Positions 34,125 to 41,496 of a stretch of 64,000 bases of DNA are shown in pieces. The stretch is from Hyphomonadaceae bacterium (GTDB taxonomy: Bacteria > Pseudomonadota > Alphaproteobacteria > Caulobacterales > Maricaulaceae). How positions within the stretch are numbered: the stretch's first letter is position 1; each line of letters begins with the position of its first letter. A program made the translations under genes and the position numbers. A model generated the notes under the pieces. That model did not search any database. It had not been told where the DNA came from and was given only the letters and a program-made list of their open reading frames with translations. Location of the stretch: positions 1 through 64,000 of the forward strand of contig JABDMW010000040.1 of the NCBI GenBank assembly GCA_013001295.1, written 5' to 3'.

Positions 34125-34250
34125 GCCCCTCACCCTCGCCATGCGTTTCTCTCGAAACGCCCGGCTCGACCTCTCCCCACGGGAGAGGTTAAGTTACGGA
34201 TTATCCCGTGCGTCCCCTCTCCTGGGGGAGAGGGTTAGGGTGAGGGGCTC
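34125..34250. repeat. family C element with nested mini-palindrome
   Basis: GCCCCTCACCCTCGCC and CTCGACCTCTCCCCACGG...GAGAGG at the left, CCCCTCTCCTGGGGGAGAGG and GTTAGGGTGAGGGGC at the right. The mini-palindrome GCGTTTC-TCTC-GAAACGC (34143-34160) sits in the left arm. It lies between two phage-block genes. Confidence 0.85.
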
Positions 34251-34254
34251 GGAT

Positions 34255-34662
34255 TTAAGCATGCGGGCCTCCATGCTCGGTGAACTCCTGCATCTCAAAC
34301 CGCGCGCAGCCGTCGCCGGGCATCATATCGTGGGAGCTGAGCAGGTTGCGCTTCGCGCCAATCGCGCAGCGCCCGGTCAGGGGCATATTGGAGCGCCAAT
34401 GCACGCATTTGTAGCAGCGCGGTCGGTGCGTCCCGTCCGGCCTGAGCGGCCAAGCCTGCCCGGGGTGTTTGGCGTGGGGCGGGACGATCGCGCGTCCTTC
34501 GGAACAACTGAGCGGCCCTATTTCCCTATTACCGTCATTGCCCACCCTGTGTGGGCAATCCAACTCGGATGATTTCCATCGCACGTCAGGTCGCAGGTCA
34601 GCACAGGGTTGGATTACCCCGACAAGCGGGGTAATGATGGATTGAAGGCAAACCCCCATCAT
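34255..34662 (-). CDS. phage-block Cys-rich protein interrupted in frame by a family A repeat
   Basis: The frame starts at ATG 34662, overlapping the DUF1376 stop (ATGA), with GGGGGAGG five bases upstream. After about eight codons it runs straight through family A element A12 and then into a real domain: HRPRCYKCVHWRSNMPLTGR, CAIGAKRN and MMPGDGCARFEMQEF. The four Cys (CYKC...C...C) suggest a zinc site. The repeat adds about 37 residues without breaking the 136-codon frame. Whether the protein is made with the insert is unknown. The domain is seen in small phage proteins of unknown role. Confidence 0.65.
   Translation of the reverse strand: MMGVCLQSIITPLVGVIQPCADLRPDVRWKSSELDCPHRVGNDGNREIGPLSCSEGRAIVPPHAKHPGQAWPLRPDGTHRPRCYKCVHWRSNMPLTGRCAIGAKRNLLSSHDMMPGDGCARFEMQEFTEHGGPHA
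34533..34639. repeat. family A palindromic element (A12) inside a coding frame
   Basis: CGTCATTGCCCACC...GTGGGCAATCCAACTC and CAGGGTTGGATTACCCCG...GGGGTAATGATGG are both present. The element lies near the start codon of the Cys-rich phage gene and is read through in frame on the minus strand. Confidence 0.88.
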
Positions 34663-35330
34663 CGCACCTCCCCCAGCTCGAAGCCGGCATCGCTCAAAGC
34701 GTCCTCATAATCGTTGCTGATCTTGGAGCGAATGAATTTGGTGCGCGGCCTTAGGGTCGAGCCGTACAGGGTCGCCTGCCCCGGCCGGAACCAGGCCAGC
34801 CACACGCCCTCGCCATACGCCGCCACCACATGGTCATACAGGTGCCGCAACGGCGATCCCACGTCGGGTGGCTCGATGGTCGAACCCGCTCCCTCTTGAT
34901 CAATTTTTTTGTTTATTTTTTTATGGAGTCTGGCTTCTAGCTTCTTAACCTCAGCTAAGCCCTTGATTTTACGCCATTCCGGGAAAATTAAAACGAGATT
35001 ATGTAAAGATAATGTCGAGATAAAGTCGGGTTTAAGTTCTTTAAATACCCGTTTGTTGAACAGGCGGTCATGCCTGTGGATAACTTTTCCCTCGTCAAAA
35101 AGGCGCTCCATAATGATGTTGAACCGCCGCGTATTGCTACCGCAGGCACTGGCCAATCGCGCCGGTGATCCGGGCCGGTCGGGACGGGCATTTTTGATAT
35201 AGGGTATCGACCCACCTTGATCATACATCATGTCGAGCAGGCTGGCATACACGCCCCGTTCTTCTGCGGTCATACGCGTCACACCATGTAGAAAATCCGA
35301 CGGGAAATGCTTGTACCAAACAATGGTCAT
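34659..35330 (-). CDS. DUF1376 phage replication-region protein
   Basis: The 223-residue product begins VWYKHFPSDFLHGVTRMTAE and continues ERGVYASLLDMMYDQGGSI, the signature of DUF1376 (YdaU-like). Such proteins lie in the early region of many prophages and are thought to help replication start. The middle is very basic (ARLHKKINKKIDQEG) and the C-terminal third (HVVAAYGEGVWLAWFRPGQA) may be a second DNA-binding domain. The coding text is intact. The upstream region holds a family A element, a LexA box and three operator sites. Confidence 0.9.
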   Translation of the reverse strand: MTIVWYKHFPSDFLHGVTRMTAEERGVYASLLDMMYDQGGSIPYIKNARPDRPGSPARLASACGSNTRRFNIIMERLFDEGKVIHRHDRLFNKRVFKELKPDFISTLSLHNLVLIFPEWRKIKGLAEVKKLEARLHKKINKKIDQEGAGSTIEPPDVGSPLRHLYDHVVAAYGEGVWLAWFRPGQATLYGSTLRPRTKFIRSKISNDYEDALSDAGFELGEVR

Positions 35331-35376
35331 GGGTTTATTCCCCCTTCCATGTCATCCCGGCCAATCCCACACCACT

Positions 35377-35483
35377 CGTCATTGCCGGGTTTATCCCGGC
35401 AATCCAACTCGGATGATTTCCGTCGCGCGATTGGAAACGGGACGGCACAGAGTTGGATTATCCACACAAGGTGGGTAATGACG
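35377..35483. repeat. family A palindromic element (A13) in the phage control region
   Basis: Arms CGTCATTGCCGGG...CCCGGCAATCCAACTC and CAGAGTTGGATTATCCACAC...GTGGGTAATGACG are complete. It sits between the DUF1376 start and the LexA box, so it separates that gene from its likely promoter. Confidence 0.9.
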
Positions 35484-35527
35484 AGCCGTATATGATGTCC
35501 CTGTACCCACCGCTTGCGTTTTATAAT

Positions 35528-35542
35528 GTTCATGTTATGTTC
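35528..35542. promoter_or_regulatory. LexA (SOS) box candidate 3
   Basis: GTTCATGTTATGTTC is a perfect GTTC-N7-GTTC site; its reverse, GAACATAACATGAAC, is identical to the box at 694. It lies between the DUF1376 gene and the repressor, 18 bases from the first repressor operator, so damage could switch on the early phage genes. Confidence 0.75.
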
Positions 35543-35559
35543 CCTAATGAATCGGGTTA

Positions 35560-35640
35560 TTGCCATATTGTCAATTTTTGGTCAAGGAAAAATTGCCATA
35601 ATGGCACTTTTAATTTATGAATAAATTGCCATAATGGAAA
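35560..35640. promoter_or_regulatory. three phage-repressor operators at 33-base spacing
   Basis: TTGCCATATTGTCAA (35560-35574), TTGCCATAATGGCAC (35593-35607) and TTGCCATAATGGAAA (35626-35640) are near-palindromes with starts exactly 33 bases apart, about three helical turns. The last ends one base before the repressor start codon, so the repressor should control its own gene. The consensus is TTGCCATAATGGCAA. Confidence 0.85.
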
Positions 35641-35641
35641 A

Positions 35642-36211
35642 ATGATCTTGCGTATCAAAGAATTACTGAAAGACGCCGGCCACACGCTCGAGGAGCTGTC
35701 CGAGGCCATCGACATGAATCCGGGCCAGGTGTCGCGCTTCGTCAATGGCCGCCGCCGCACCAATACCGAGTTTCTGGAAAAAACCGCCGACTTCCTGGGC
35801 CTTGCCGTGTCGGATCTGTTCCAGGCCCGTGAGCTTAATGTCGTTGGTTTTATCGGCGCCGGCGCGGAGTTCCACCCCATCGATGATCACGCCAAGGGAG
35901 CCGGCATGGATACGGTTGACGCCCCGCCCGGCTGTCCGCCTGATGCGGTCGCCGTGCAGATTAAAGGCGACAGCATGGTGCCCGCCTATTTTGACGGCGA
36001 CATTTTGGTCTACGCCGAACGCCGCCCCGACATTGATGAGTTTTTCAACCGCCGCTGTGTCGTCGGTCTGGCCGATGGGCGCATCTTGGTCAAAACCGTG
36101 CGCCGCGGTTCCGCCCCCGGTCTCTACACCCTGACCAGTTTCAACTCCGGCCCCATCGACGACGTGGTCATCGACTGGGCCGCAAGGATCATCGCGGTCA
36201 TGCCACGGTGA
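35642..36211 (+). CDS. phage CI-like repressor (XRE + S24 peptidase)
   Basis: The 189-residue product has an N-terminal XRE helix-turn-helix (about 1-60, ELSEAIDMNPGQVSRFVNGR) and a C-terminal LexA-like S24 domain: FIGAGAEFHPI with a possible Ala73-Gly74 cleavage site, KGDSMVPAYFDGD with nucleophile Ser111, and ILVKTVRRG with Lys151. Such repressors keep a prophage silent and cut themselves when RecA is active. The start ATG 35642 abuts an operator. The stop overlaps the GTG of the next gene. All catalytic residues are present, so it looks functional. Confidence 0.92.
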   Translation: MILRIKELLKDAGHTLEELSEAIDMNPGQVSRFVNGRRRTNTEFLEKTADFLGLAVSDLFQARELNVVGFIGAGAEFHPIDDHAKGAGMDTVDAPPGCPPDAVAVQIKGDSMVPAYFDGDILVYAERRPDIDEFFNRRCVVGLADGRILVKTVRRGSAPGLYTLTSFNSGPIDDVVIDWAARIIAVMPR

Positions 36212-36906
36212 AAGGAGTATTAAAATGGATAGTCATAGCTTTGTTAATCGGATTGGCGGCCTTTACCGCTCTGATCGGTTTTGGAGTTGCAAGCGGTGAC
36301 ATACAGGCCAGATCAATTTATCAGGAATGGCAGTACAATCGGCTAACCAAACAGCTCGCCGGAAAGACTGACCCCGACAGTCTCCATAAAACGAAAGTCC
36401 TTGCGGCGTGCGATGAGTTTTTCGGTGTGCAAAGGCCAGACGATGCGTTCCATTGTTATGAAAGTGTTTACAATGACCAAAAGCGGAAGTGGGCACCATA
36501 TATCAATTTGGGAACTGACAGACTAAATGTGCTTGCACTGAGTTCCGCAAATATAATTTATGACGATGATCGCGTTAAAATGGCTGACATAGAGATGGTC
36601 TGTGAAAAGAACGCCGTGAATATTTATTGGGTGGCATATGAGCGCAATGAAGTCGGGCCTCATAACCTGCAAATTTTGCTTCAGGGTGAACCGCTCGAAA
36701 ATATCGACTTTGTGTATTCTCCTATTACAGGCAGCGTAGGTTTCGCAACATTAGAAAACCAGCAATACTTTTTGGAGAAGGTGAAGAGACAACGCCAACT
36801 AGTGTTAACTTATTCGAACGAGAATGGGGATAATCGAGAATTCCGGTTTGATGTTGCTAAGCTTCCCAAAAAACTGTCGATACTTCGTGAGGCCTGTGGA
36901 TTGTGA
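36208..36906 (+). CDS. membrane-anchored protein coupled to the repressor
   Basis: The start is GTG 36208, overlapping the repressor stop (GTGA). The 232-residue product has one N-terminal membrane helix (about 5-27, LKWIVIALLIGLAAFTALIG) and a soluble domain with LAACDEFFGVQRPDDAFHCY and DIEMVCEKNAVNIYWVAYER. No family is recognised. Cotranscription with a CI-type repressor suggests a lysogenic function such as exclusion of other phages, which is inference only. Confidence 0.65.
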   Translation: MKGVLKWIVIALLIGLAAFTALIGFGVASGDIQARSIYQEWQYNRLTKQLAGKTDPDSLHKTKVLAACDEFFGVQRPDDAFHCYESVYNDQKRKWAPYINLGTDRLNVLALSSANIIYDDDRVKMADIEMVCEKNAVNIYWVAYERNEVGPHNLQILLQGEPLENIDFVYSPITGSVGFATLENQQYFLEKVKRQRQLVLTYSNENGDNREFRFDVAKLPKKLSILREACGL

Positions 36907-36972
36907 AACGCCGCGCGCAAACCATCCCGGAAAAAATGATCAAGGTCGGCATGCGATGACCCTACCCCCTTC

Positions 36973-37100
36973 CGCTCATCCCCCTGTCGAGGGGGATTCA
37001 TCTGGAATGTCTCGGCTTGCAAAAAGCTATGTCCACCGAAACTCGGTATCGCGGTGATATCAAAGACGGATCCCCACCTCCGTGGGGATGAGCGCGGGAT
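36973..37100. repeat. family B palindromic element (B5)
   Basis: CGCTCATCCCCCTGTCGAGG...GGGATTCATCTGG at the left and AAAGACGGATCCCCACC...GTGGGGATGAGCGCGGGA at the right, around a core of about 75 bases. Confidence 0.85.
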
Positions 37101-37286
37101 GGAGGCATCAATTATTCATTTCTGACGCATTTCCGCAGAAACGCGAAAGCGGGACGAGCGCGAATACCATGACAGTGCCAAAGAAAAGCTCGACCCGACA
37201 CACAGGCTCAGCCGGGCCTTAATTATCATTGTCAAAGCCTGCACCGAGGGTGTCATCGGGTTCGGCATGCGATAGGAATAACGTCG
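37099..37286. repeat. 188-base direct repeat, copy 1
   Basis: The block from ATGGAGGCATCAATTATTC to GAATAACGTCG recurs at 38313-38500 with scattered changes. A 50-codon frame (37126-37275) reads DPTHRLSRALIIIVKACTEG and VIGFGMR with a stop; the second copy reads GPTHRLSRALIFIVKVCMQG and VIRFGMR. Most changes are conservative, which suggests the segment once coded for protein. A mini-palindrome GCATTTC-CGCA-GAAACGC (37127-37144) lies at its start. Confidence 0.8.
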
Positions 37287-37300
37287 GTCTTCACACAGTG

Positions 37301-37457
37301 CATCCTCTCTTCCGCGTTTCGAGAGAAACGCTCTAAGGAGAGGAATGAGGTGAGGGGAAATAAGATTACCTACTTCCGAGCACCGCGAAATCGGAAACCT
37401 CATCCCCTCACCCGCAACGTGCTGCGCACGCGCGACCTCTCCCCAAGGAGAGGTTAG
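37301..37457. repeat. family C element with nested mini-palindrome
   Basis: CCTCTCTTCC, then GCGTTTC-GAGA-GAAACGC (37314-37331), TAAGGAGAGG and GAGGTGAGGGG form one arm; CATCCCCTCACCCGC, CGCGACCTCTCCCCAAGG and GAGAGG form the other. No gene is supported in 36907-37623. Confidence 0.8.
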
Positions 37458-37623
37458 GAATGACCACTATGCCTAATATTCGCCACCGCACTCATGGCCT
37501 GGCTTGCCGCCATAGTGGACAATAGAAGTTTTGGTTATTGTCTAAGACGGCTACTTGAAATAGATAGAAGCTGTCTAAAATTTTAATATGTGCCCTGAAT
37601 AATAATATGGTGATCGTTCTTTC

Positions 37624-38100
37624 ATGACAGACTTACCGCAATATCTTGTATTAACATCGTCACGGCTGAAATGGGCATTTTTGCTGATCGGATTTTTGAT
37701 TTTTGTCAGCGGTGGCATCGCTCTCCTCCTGATCGGCGACGAAACGGATGCCGTTTTGGCGTGGGTCTGTATCGCGTTGTTCGGGTTTTTTGCTGTGGTC
37801 AGTCTGGTGCAGCTGTTTAATCCGGCCCGACTTGAATTGGGGCCCGACGGTTTTCGCCGAACGATGAATTTCAGGCAATCATCTTATCAATGGCGGGACA
37901 TATCCGAATTCAGGCTCTTTCAATATAAATCAACAAAAATGATACAGTTTAATGTCCTGGGGCGGCCCGCCGGATTGCTCAAAAAAATGGCCGGCAACTA
38001 TGAGAGTCTGGGGGATAATTACAGTATGAAGCCGCAGGCCTTGATGGACCTCATGAACGCCTTTCGCCAACGGGCACTCGACTCCACACAATTTAGATAA
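37624..38100 (+). CDS. membrane protein of STM3941-like type
   Basis: The 158-residue product has two N-terminal helices (about 16-37 and 43-64) and a C-terminal PH-like beta domain: LELGPDGFRRTMNFRQSSYQ, WRDISEFRLFQYKSTKMIQF. This two-helix plus beta-domain layout and the WRDI motif fit the STM3941 group of unknown role. It sits between the two copies of the 188-base direct repeat, so the unit could be lost or amplified by recombination. Confidence 0.7.
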   Translation: MTDLPQYLVLTSSRLKWAFLLIGFLIFVSGGIALLLIGDETDAVLAWVCIALFGFFAVVSLVQLFNPARLELGPDGFRRTMNFRQSSYQWRDISEFRLFQYKSTKMIQFNVLGRPAGLLKKMAGNYESLGDNYSMKPQALMDLMNAFRQRALDSTQFR

Positions 38101-38280
38101 AGCATGATTTTTGCAGGACAAGAAATTGATGTTTCGCGATTTTATATCGATGCGGTTTGGCGCTGTGTATGATGGGATGGTTGAATGGATCGGGAATGCG
38201 TAAAGGTGTGCATTCGGGGCGAACTGGACATAAACGCAGTGCAATTTTAATATTTAAAGTGGACCCCGTTCGTCAACCAC

Positions 38281-38297
38281 GCGTTTCGGTGAAACGC
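38281..38297. repeat. stand-alone mini-palindrome
   Basis: GCGTTTC-GGT-GAAACGC lies outside a full family element, 16 bases before copy 2 of the 188-base repeat, in text resembling the right arm of family B (GAGCGAGCGGGGGATGG). Confidence 0.7.
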
Positions 38298-38312
38298 TCG
38301 AGCGAGCGGGGG

Positions 38313-38500
38313 ATGGAGGCATCAATTATTCATTTCTGACGCATTTCCGCAGAAACGGGAGAGCGGGACGAGCGAGAACATCACGACACGGCCAAAGACA
38401 AGCTCGGCCCGACCCACAGGCTCAGCCGGGCTTTAATCTTCATTGTCAAAGTCTGCATGCAGGGCGTCATCAGGTTCGGCATGCGATAAGAATGACGTCG
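38313..38500. repeat. 188-base direct repeat, copy 2
   Basis: This is the partner of 37099-37286. The 50-codon frame is 38340-38489 and ends GVIRFGMR and a stop. Both copies have a TGA nine codons after the same upstream ATG, so the frame has no obvious start. Confidence 0.8.
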
Positions 38501-38540
38501 TATTTGACGATACCGCTATTCCTCCAAAGCCCACTTTCCC

Positions 38541-38662
38541 CGTCATTGCCGGGTTTGTTGGTCCGGCGCTCCGGCCGGCAATCCAACTCTGATGCTTTCC
38601 GTCGTACAACAGGCCTTTTGTCCCTACAGGGTTGGATTACCGCCACAAGGGCGGTAATGACG
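38541..38662. repeat. family A palindromic element (A14)
   Basis: The left arm CGTCATTGCCGGG has an enlarged hairpin (TTTGTTGGTCCGGCGCTCCG) and ends GGCAATCCAACTCTG. The right arm CAGGGTTGGATTACCGCC...GGCGGTAATGACG has the same compensated stem as A11. Confidence 0.9.
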
Positions 38663-38794
38663 GATTGGGAATTATGCAAAAAAAAGTTGTTTTCCCTCAA
38701 ACCGATTTAGATGACAGGCGCGGCCAGGTTGGCTATTCCTCAAACCAGCAGGATTGCCCACCGACAATCTATTCGACGCACGACAGGAGCAAGC

Positions 38795-39742
38795 ATGGCA
38801 GACACTGAATTTGGCCCCAAAGGCTGGACGCCCGACCGGCTTGGTTCCCTTGCCGGCAAGACCTATCTGATTACCGGGGCCAATTCCGGTACCGGGTTTG
38901 AGGCCTCGCGCATATTACTCCGTAAAGGCGCGAAAGTTGTGATGCTCAACCGCAGTCCGGAGAAGTCCGCCGCCGCCATCGAGACTTTAAAAGCCGAGTT
39001 CGGGCCCGATGCGGACGTCAGCTTTGTGCGCATGGATTTGGCCGAGCTCGCCAGCGTGCGCGACGCGGCAAAGCAGGTTTTGAAAACTGTCCCCCGGATC
39101 GACGCACTGATTTGCAATGCCGCCATCGCCCAGGTGCCAACCCAGAAATTCACCAAGGACGGGTTTGAAAGCCAGCTCGGCACCAATCATTACGGCCATT
39201 TCGTCCTGTGCGGCCTGCTGTTTGAGCGCATCGAAAAAACGGCCGGGCGGATCGTGGTCGTGGCCAGCCTCGGCTATAAAATGGGCATCAAAACCATCCA
39301 GTTTGACGACATCAATTGGGACAAAAACTATAGCGCCAATCCGGTGTACAGCCAAAGCAAGCTGGCGCAGATGATGTTTGCCTATGAGTTGCAAGACCGG
39401 GTCAAGGCCGCCGATAAGACCGTCGAGGTTTATGTCTGTCATCCCGGCTCGTCCGCAACCTCGCTGATCAGCACCAGCGGCGGTCTGGGCACGCGGATCG
39501 CCTGGTGGCTGATGACCAAATCGCCCATGGTCCAAACCGCCGAAAAAGGCGCCTACCCGGAAGTGATGTGCGCGACCGAAGAGGGCTTAGAACAGCGCGC
39601 GTTTTACGGGCCGACGGGCCGCATGGAATTTGTCGGCCCTGTCGGCACAGGCACGCTCGAACCCTACGCCCACGACAAAACCGTCATGAGCAAGCTCTGG
39701 GACGTCTCGGAAACTGCTACAGGATTTAAGTGGGATATTTGA
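38795..39742 (+). CDS. SDR oxidoreductase, protochlorophyllide-reductase-like
   Basis: From ATG 38795, with GACAGGAGC upstream, the product has 315 residues. Motifs: LITGANSGTGFEASRILLRK, DALICNAAI, the catalytic Ser in VVVASLGYKMG and YSQSKLAQMM with Tyr and Lys, then VYVCHPGSSATSL. The long N-terminal helix (GPKGWTPDRLGSLAGKTYL) and overall shape suggest the retinol or protochlorophyllide-reductase branch of SDRs. The substrate is unknown. Confidence 0.85.
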   Translation: MADTEFGPKGWTPDRLGSLAGKTYLITGANSGTGFEASRILLRKGAKVVMLNRSPEKSAAAIETLKAEFGPDADVSFVRMDLAELASVRDAAKQVLKTVPRIDALICNAAIAQVPTQKFTKDGFESQLGTNHYGHFVLCGLLFERIEKTAGRIVVVASLGYKMGIKTIQFDDINWDKNYSANPVYSQSKLAQMMFAYELQDRVKAADKTVEVYVCHPGSSATSLISTSGGLGTRIAWWLMTKSPMVQTAEKGAYPEVMCATEEGLEQRAFYGPTGRMEFVGPVGTGTLEPYAHDKTVMSKLWDVSETATGFKWDI

Positions 39743-39921
39743 GTCCTATAATGGATCCCGGCCTTCGCCGGGACAATCGGGTTGGAAGGAAATTGTGGTG
39801 CCGTGATGAAGATTGAAGCGAATGTCTTCTGTGGGGGCCAATGAGACATTCGAGCATTTAGGTTTATGTCTCAATCTCCGTTTTTAAGCCGCGGTTTATA
39901 GAGGCGGAGCCGCCCACTTCG

Positions 39922-40821
39922 TTACTTTGGATTTACGAGGCCAACGTCATAGCGTCCTTCCGCGCTGATATATAAAACGCAGTCCTCAGCCACCCTGCAT
40001 GTTATCGTATGCGTCCCGCCATCTTTAGAGCCAAAATAGCTGCCTGTTCCTAAGGGGGTAATGTCTGTTTCGGCATGGTAGGAGAGATCACCCTTCGTCA
40101 CGACGGCGCGGAGCCATGCTGTATTTCCTTTTACGGTAACAGAGCTTTGTGGGGGAAGTTTGAGAAAGGTGCCGTTCTTTTGACCGACTTGCGTGTCGCC
40201 CCAGAGAAACGCCATTTGTACGCTATTGTCCGACGTGCTCGCGTTTACCCAACTGACGTCTGAAGCATCGAGCCAAACAACATTATTCGCCGCGACGTTG
40301 ATAGGCCGCTCGCCAGTATCATAGGCTTGATCTGAAGGCTGAACTAGATAGGGGCCCTCCATGATTTCAAGGAAGGCAGTTGCACCTGCGCCGGGCCGTC
40401 CTGCTGTGATGTGATTTTCTCCGGCAGGCTGAGTCCAAAATGAGCCCGGCTCCATCCACATATTCACTGCAGTGGGGTCATCATTATGGACGGCGCCTTC
40501 AATCACAACCGCGCGATAAGTAATGTTGTGAATATGAGGTGGAGACGTGAAGCCATCTGCGAATTTCAAAAGCACGCCGCTTGGCATATCTGCGCGAATA
40601 TCGCCCCACAAAACACCTGCTTGTGGGGCAGCGTCGCCCCGCGCAGGATTTAGAGGGATGAAGTCGAGATTTGCGTTAGTAACAATTTCAGGGACAGCTT
40701 TAACTTCAGTTTTGACGTTAGTTTCGGACTGCGAGCAGGCTGCAATTGTAACGGCGCCGAGCAAAATCGTCGCATTTTGCGCCCGTCTCATGATTTTATA
40801 ATTTTGCAAGCTCACATTCAA
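39922..40821 (-). CDS. DUF4437-like double-cupin lipoprotein
   Basis: The product has up to 299 residues; if translation starts at ATG 40791 the signal peptide [19 protein letters not shown] has a lipobox at Cys19. The mature part has two cupin-like halves: [20 protein letters not shown] and [20 protein letters not shown] in the first, [20 protein letters not shown] in the second, matching DUF4437. The second half lacks the metal His pair, so only the first may be active. Function unknown. Confidence 0.85.
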   Translation of the reverse strand: MNVSLQNYKIMRRAQNATILLGAVTIAACSQSETNVKTEVKAVPEIVTNANLDFIPLNPARGDAAPQAGVLWGDIRADMPSGVLLKFADGFTSPPHIHNITYRAVVIEGAVHNDDPTAVNMWMEPGSFWTQPAGENHITAGRPGAGATAFLEIMEGPYLVQPSDQAYDTGERPINVAANNVVWLDASDVSWVNASTSDNSVQMAFLWGDTQVGQKNGTFLKLPPQSSVTVKGNTAWLRAVVTKGDLSYHAETDITPLGTGSYFGSKDGGTHTITCRVAEDCVLYISAEGRYDVGLVNPK

Positions 40822-41051
40822 CTCTTTCTTTGTAGTTGTTCCAACGTATCGGTACTCTAAATTATGTAAACAGCCTTTTCACACGGAAAACGTCCTTATT
40901 AAAGTAAAGTAGGCATCTTCTTACTTGGGCTAAATCCGTTTCCGGGTTTCGTCCGCAATGGGGATCTTTCCATCAAAAACTTTACCCCCCAAACTCCCCA
41001 ACATGACAGGCGCGTACTTTCGCGCTATTCTCTCCTTGCGGGAGGATACAC

Positions 41052-41447
41052 ATGACGGACGCGAAGAAATTATCAGAGAGCTTTGTCCACTTGGGATTGG
41101 GTGCCACGGCTGTTTCCCAACCCCCCTTGTCGGGGGCGGAGTGGTATGCGGATTATGTGGCGCGTCACGGATCGGACGGGGCGGAAGGCCGGCTGGTTTC
41201 CTATTATACCTTCACGGAACCGTGGGACGTTTGGGAGATGCACCCGAAAGGGAGCGAAGTCGTTGTGTGCACCGTCGGTGAAATCACGCTTATTCAAGAG
41301 GTAGACGGGAAAGAGCAACGGATCACGCTGGCGGCCGGAGACTACGCCATCAATTCACCGGGCGTCTGGCACACGGCCGATGTGGAGCGCGAAGCCACCG
41401 CCCTGTTTATCACCGCCGGTGAAGGCACCGAGCATCGCCCGAGATAG
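41052..41447 (+). CDS. cupin-domain protein
   Basis: The 131-residue product has a cupin fold with the late motif AAGDYAINSPGVWHTADV, and YYTFTEPWDVWEMHPKGSEV in place of a standard first motif, keeping one His. GGGAGGATACAC precedes ATG 41052. The metal site may be incomplete. It stands alone. Confidence 0.8.
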   Translation: MTDAKKLSESFVHLGLGATAVSQPPLSGAEWYADYVARHGSDGAEGRLVSYYTFTEPWDVWEMHPKGSEVVVCTVGEITLIQEVDGKEQRITLAAGDYAINSPGVWHTADVEREATALFITAGEGTEHRPR

Positions 41448-41496
41448 GGACAAGTAGGTTCGTGCGCTCAGATCAGCAATGCAGTCATTTAAAAGA

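Noticed and set aside
37099-37275. In-frame TGA after MEASIIHF as a possible selenocysteine codon, since it is kept in both copies
   Set aside because: The TGA lies at the edge of a nested mini-palindrome and no SECIS-like hairpin or catalytic context is visible; both copies share recent descent.
37116-37403. 95-residue minus-strand frame
   Set aside because: It spans a 188-base repeat and a family C element, and the second repeat copy has a stop in this frame.
402-38662. Evenly sized palindromic repeats read as a possible CRISPR array
   Set aside because: The copies are kilobases apart, lie in gene gaps, and have no short regular spacers or cas genes.
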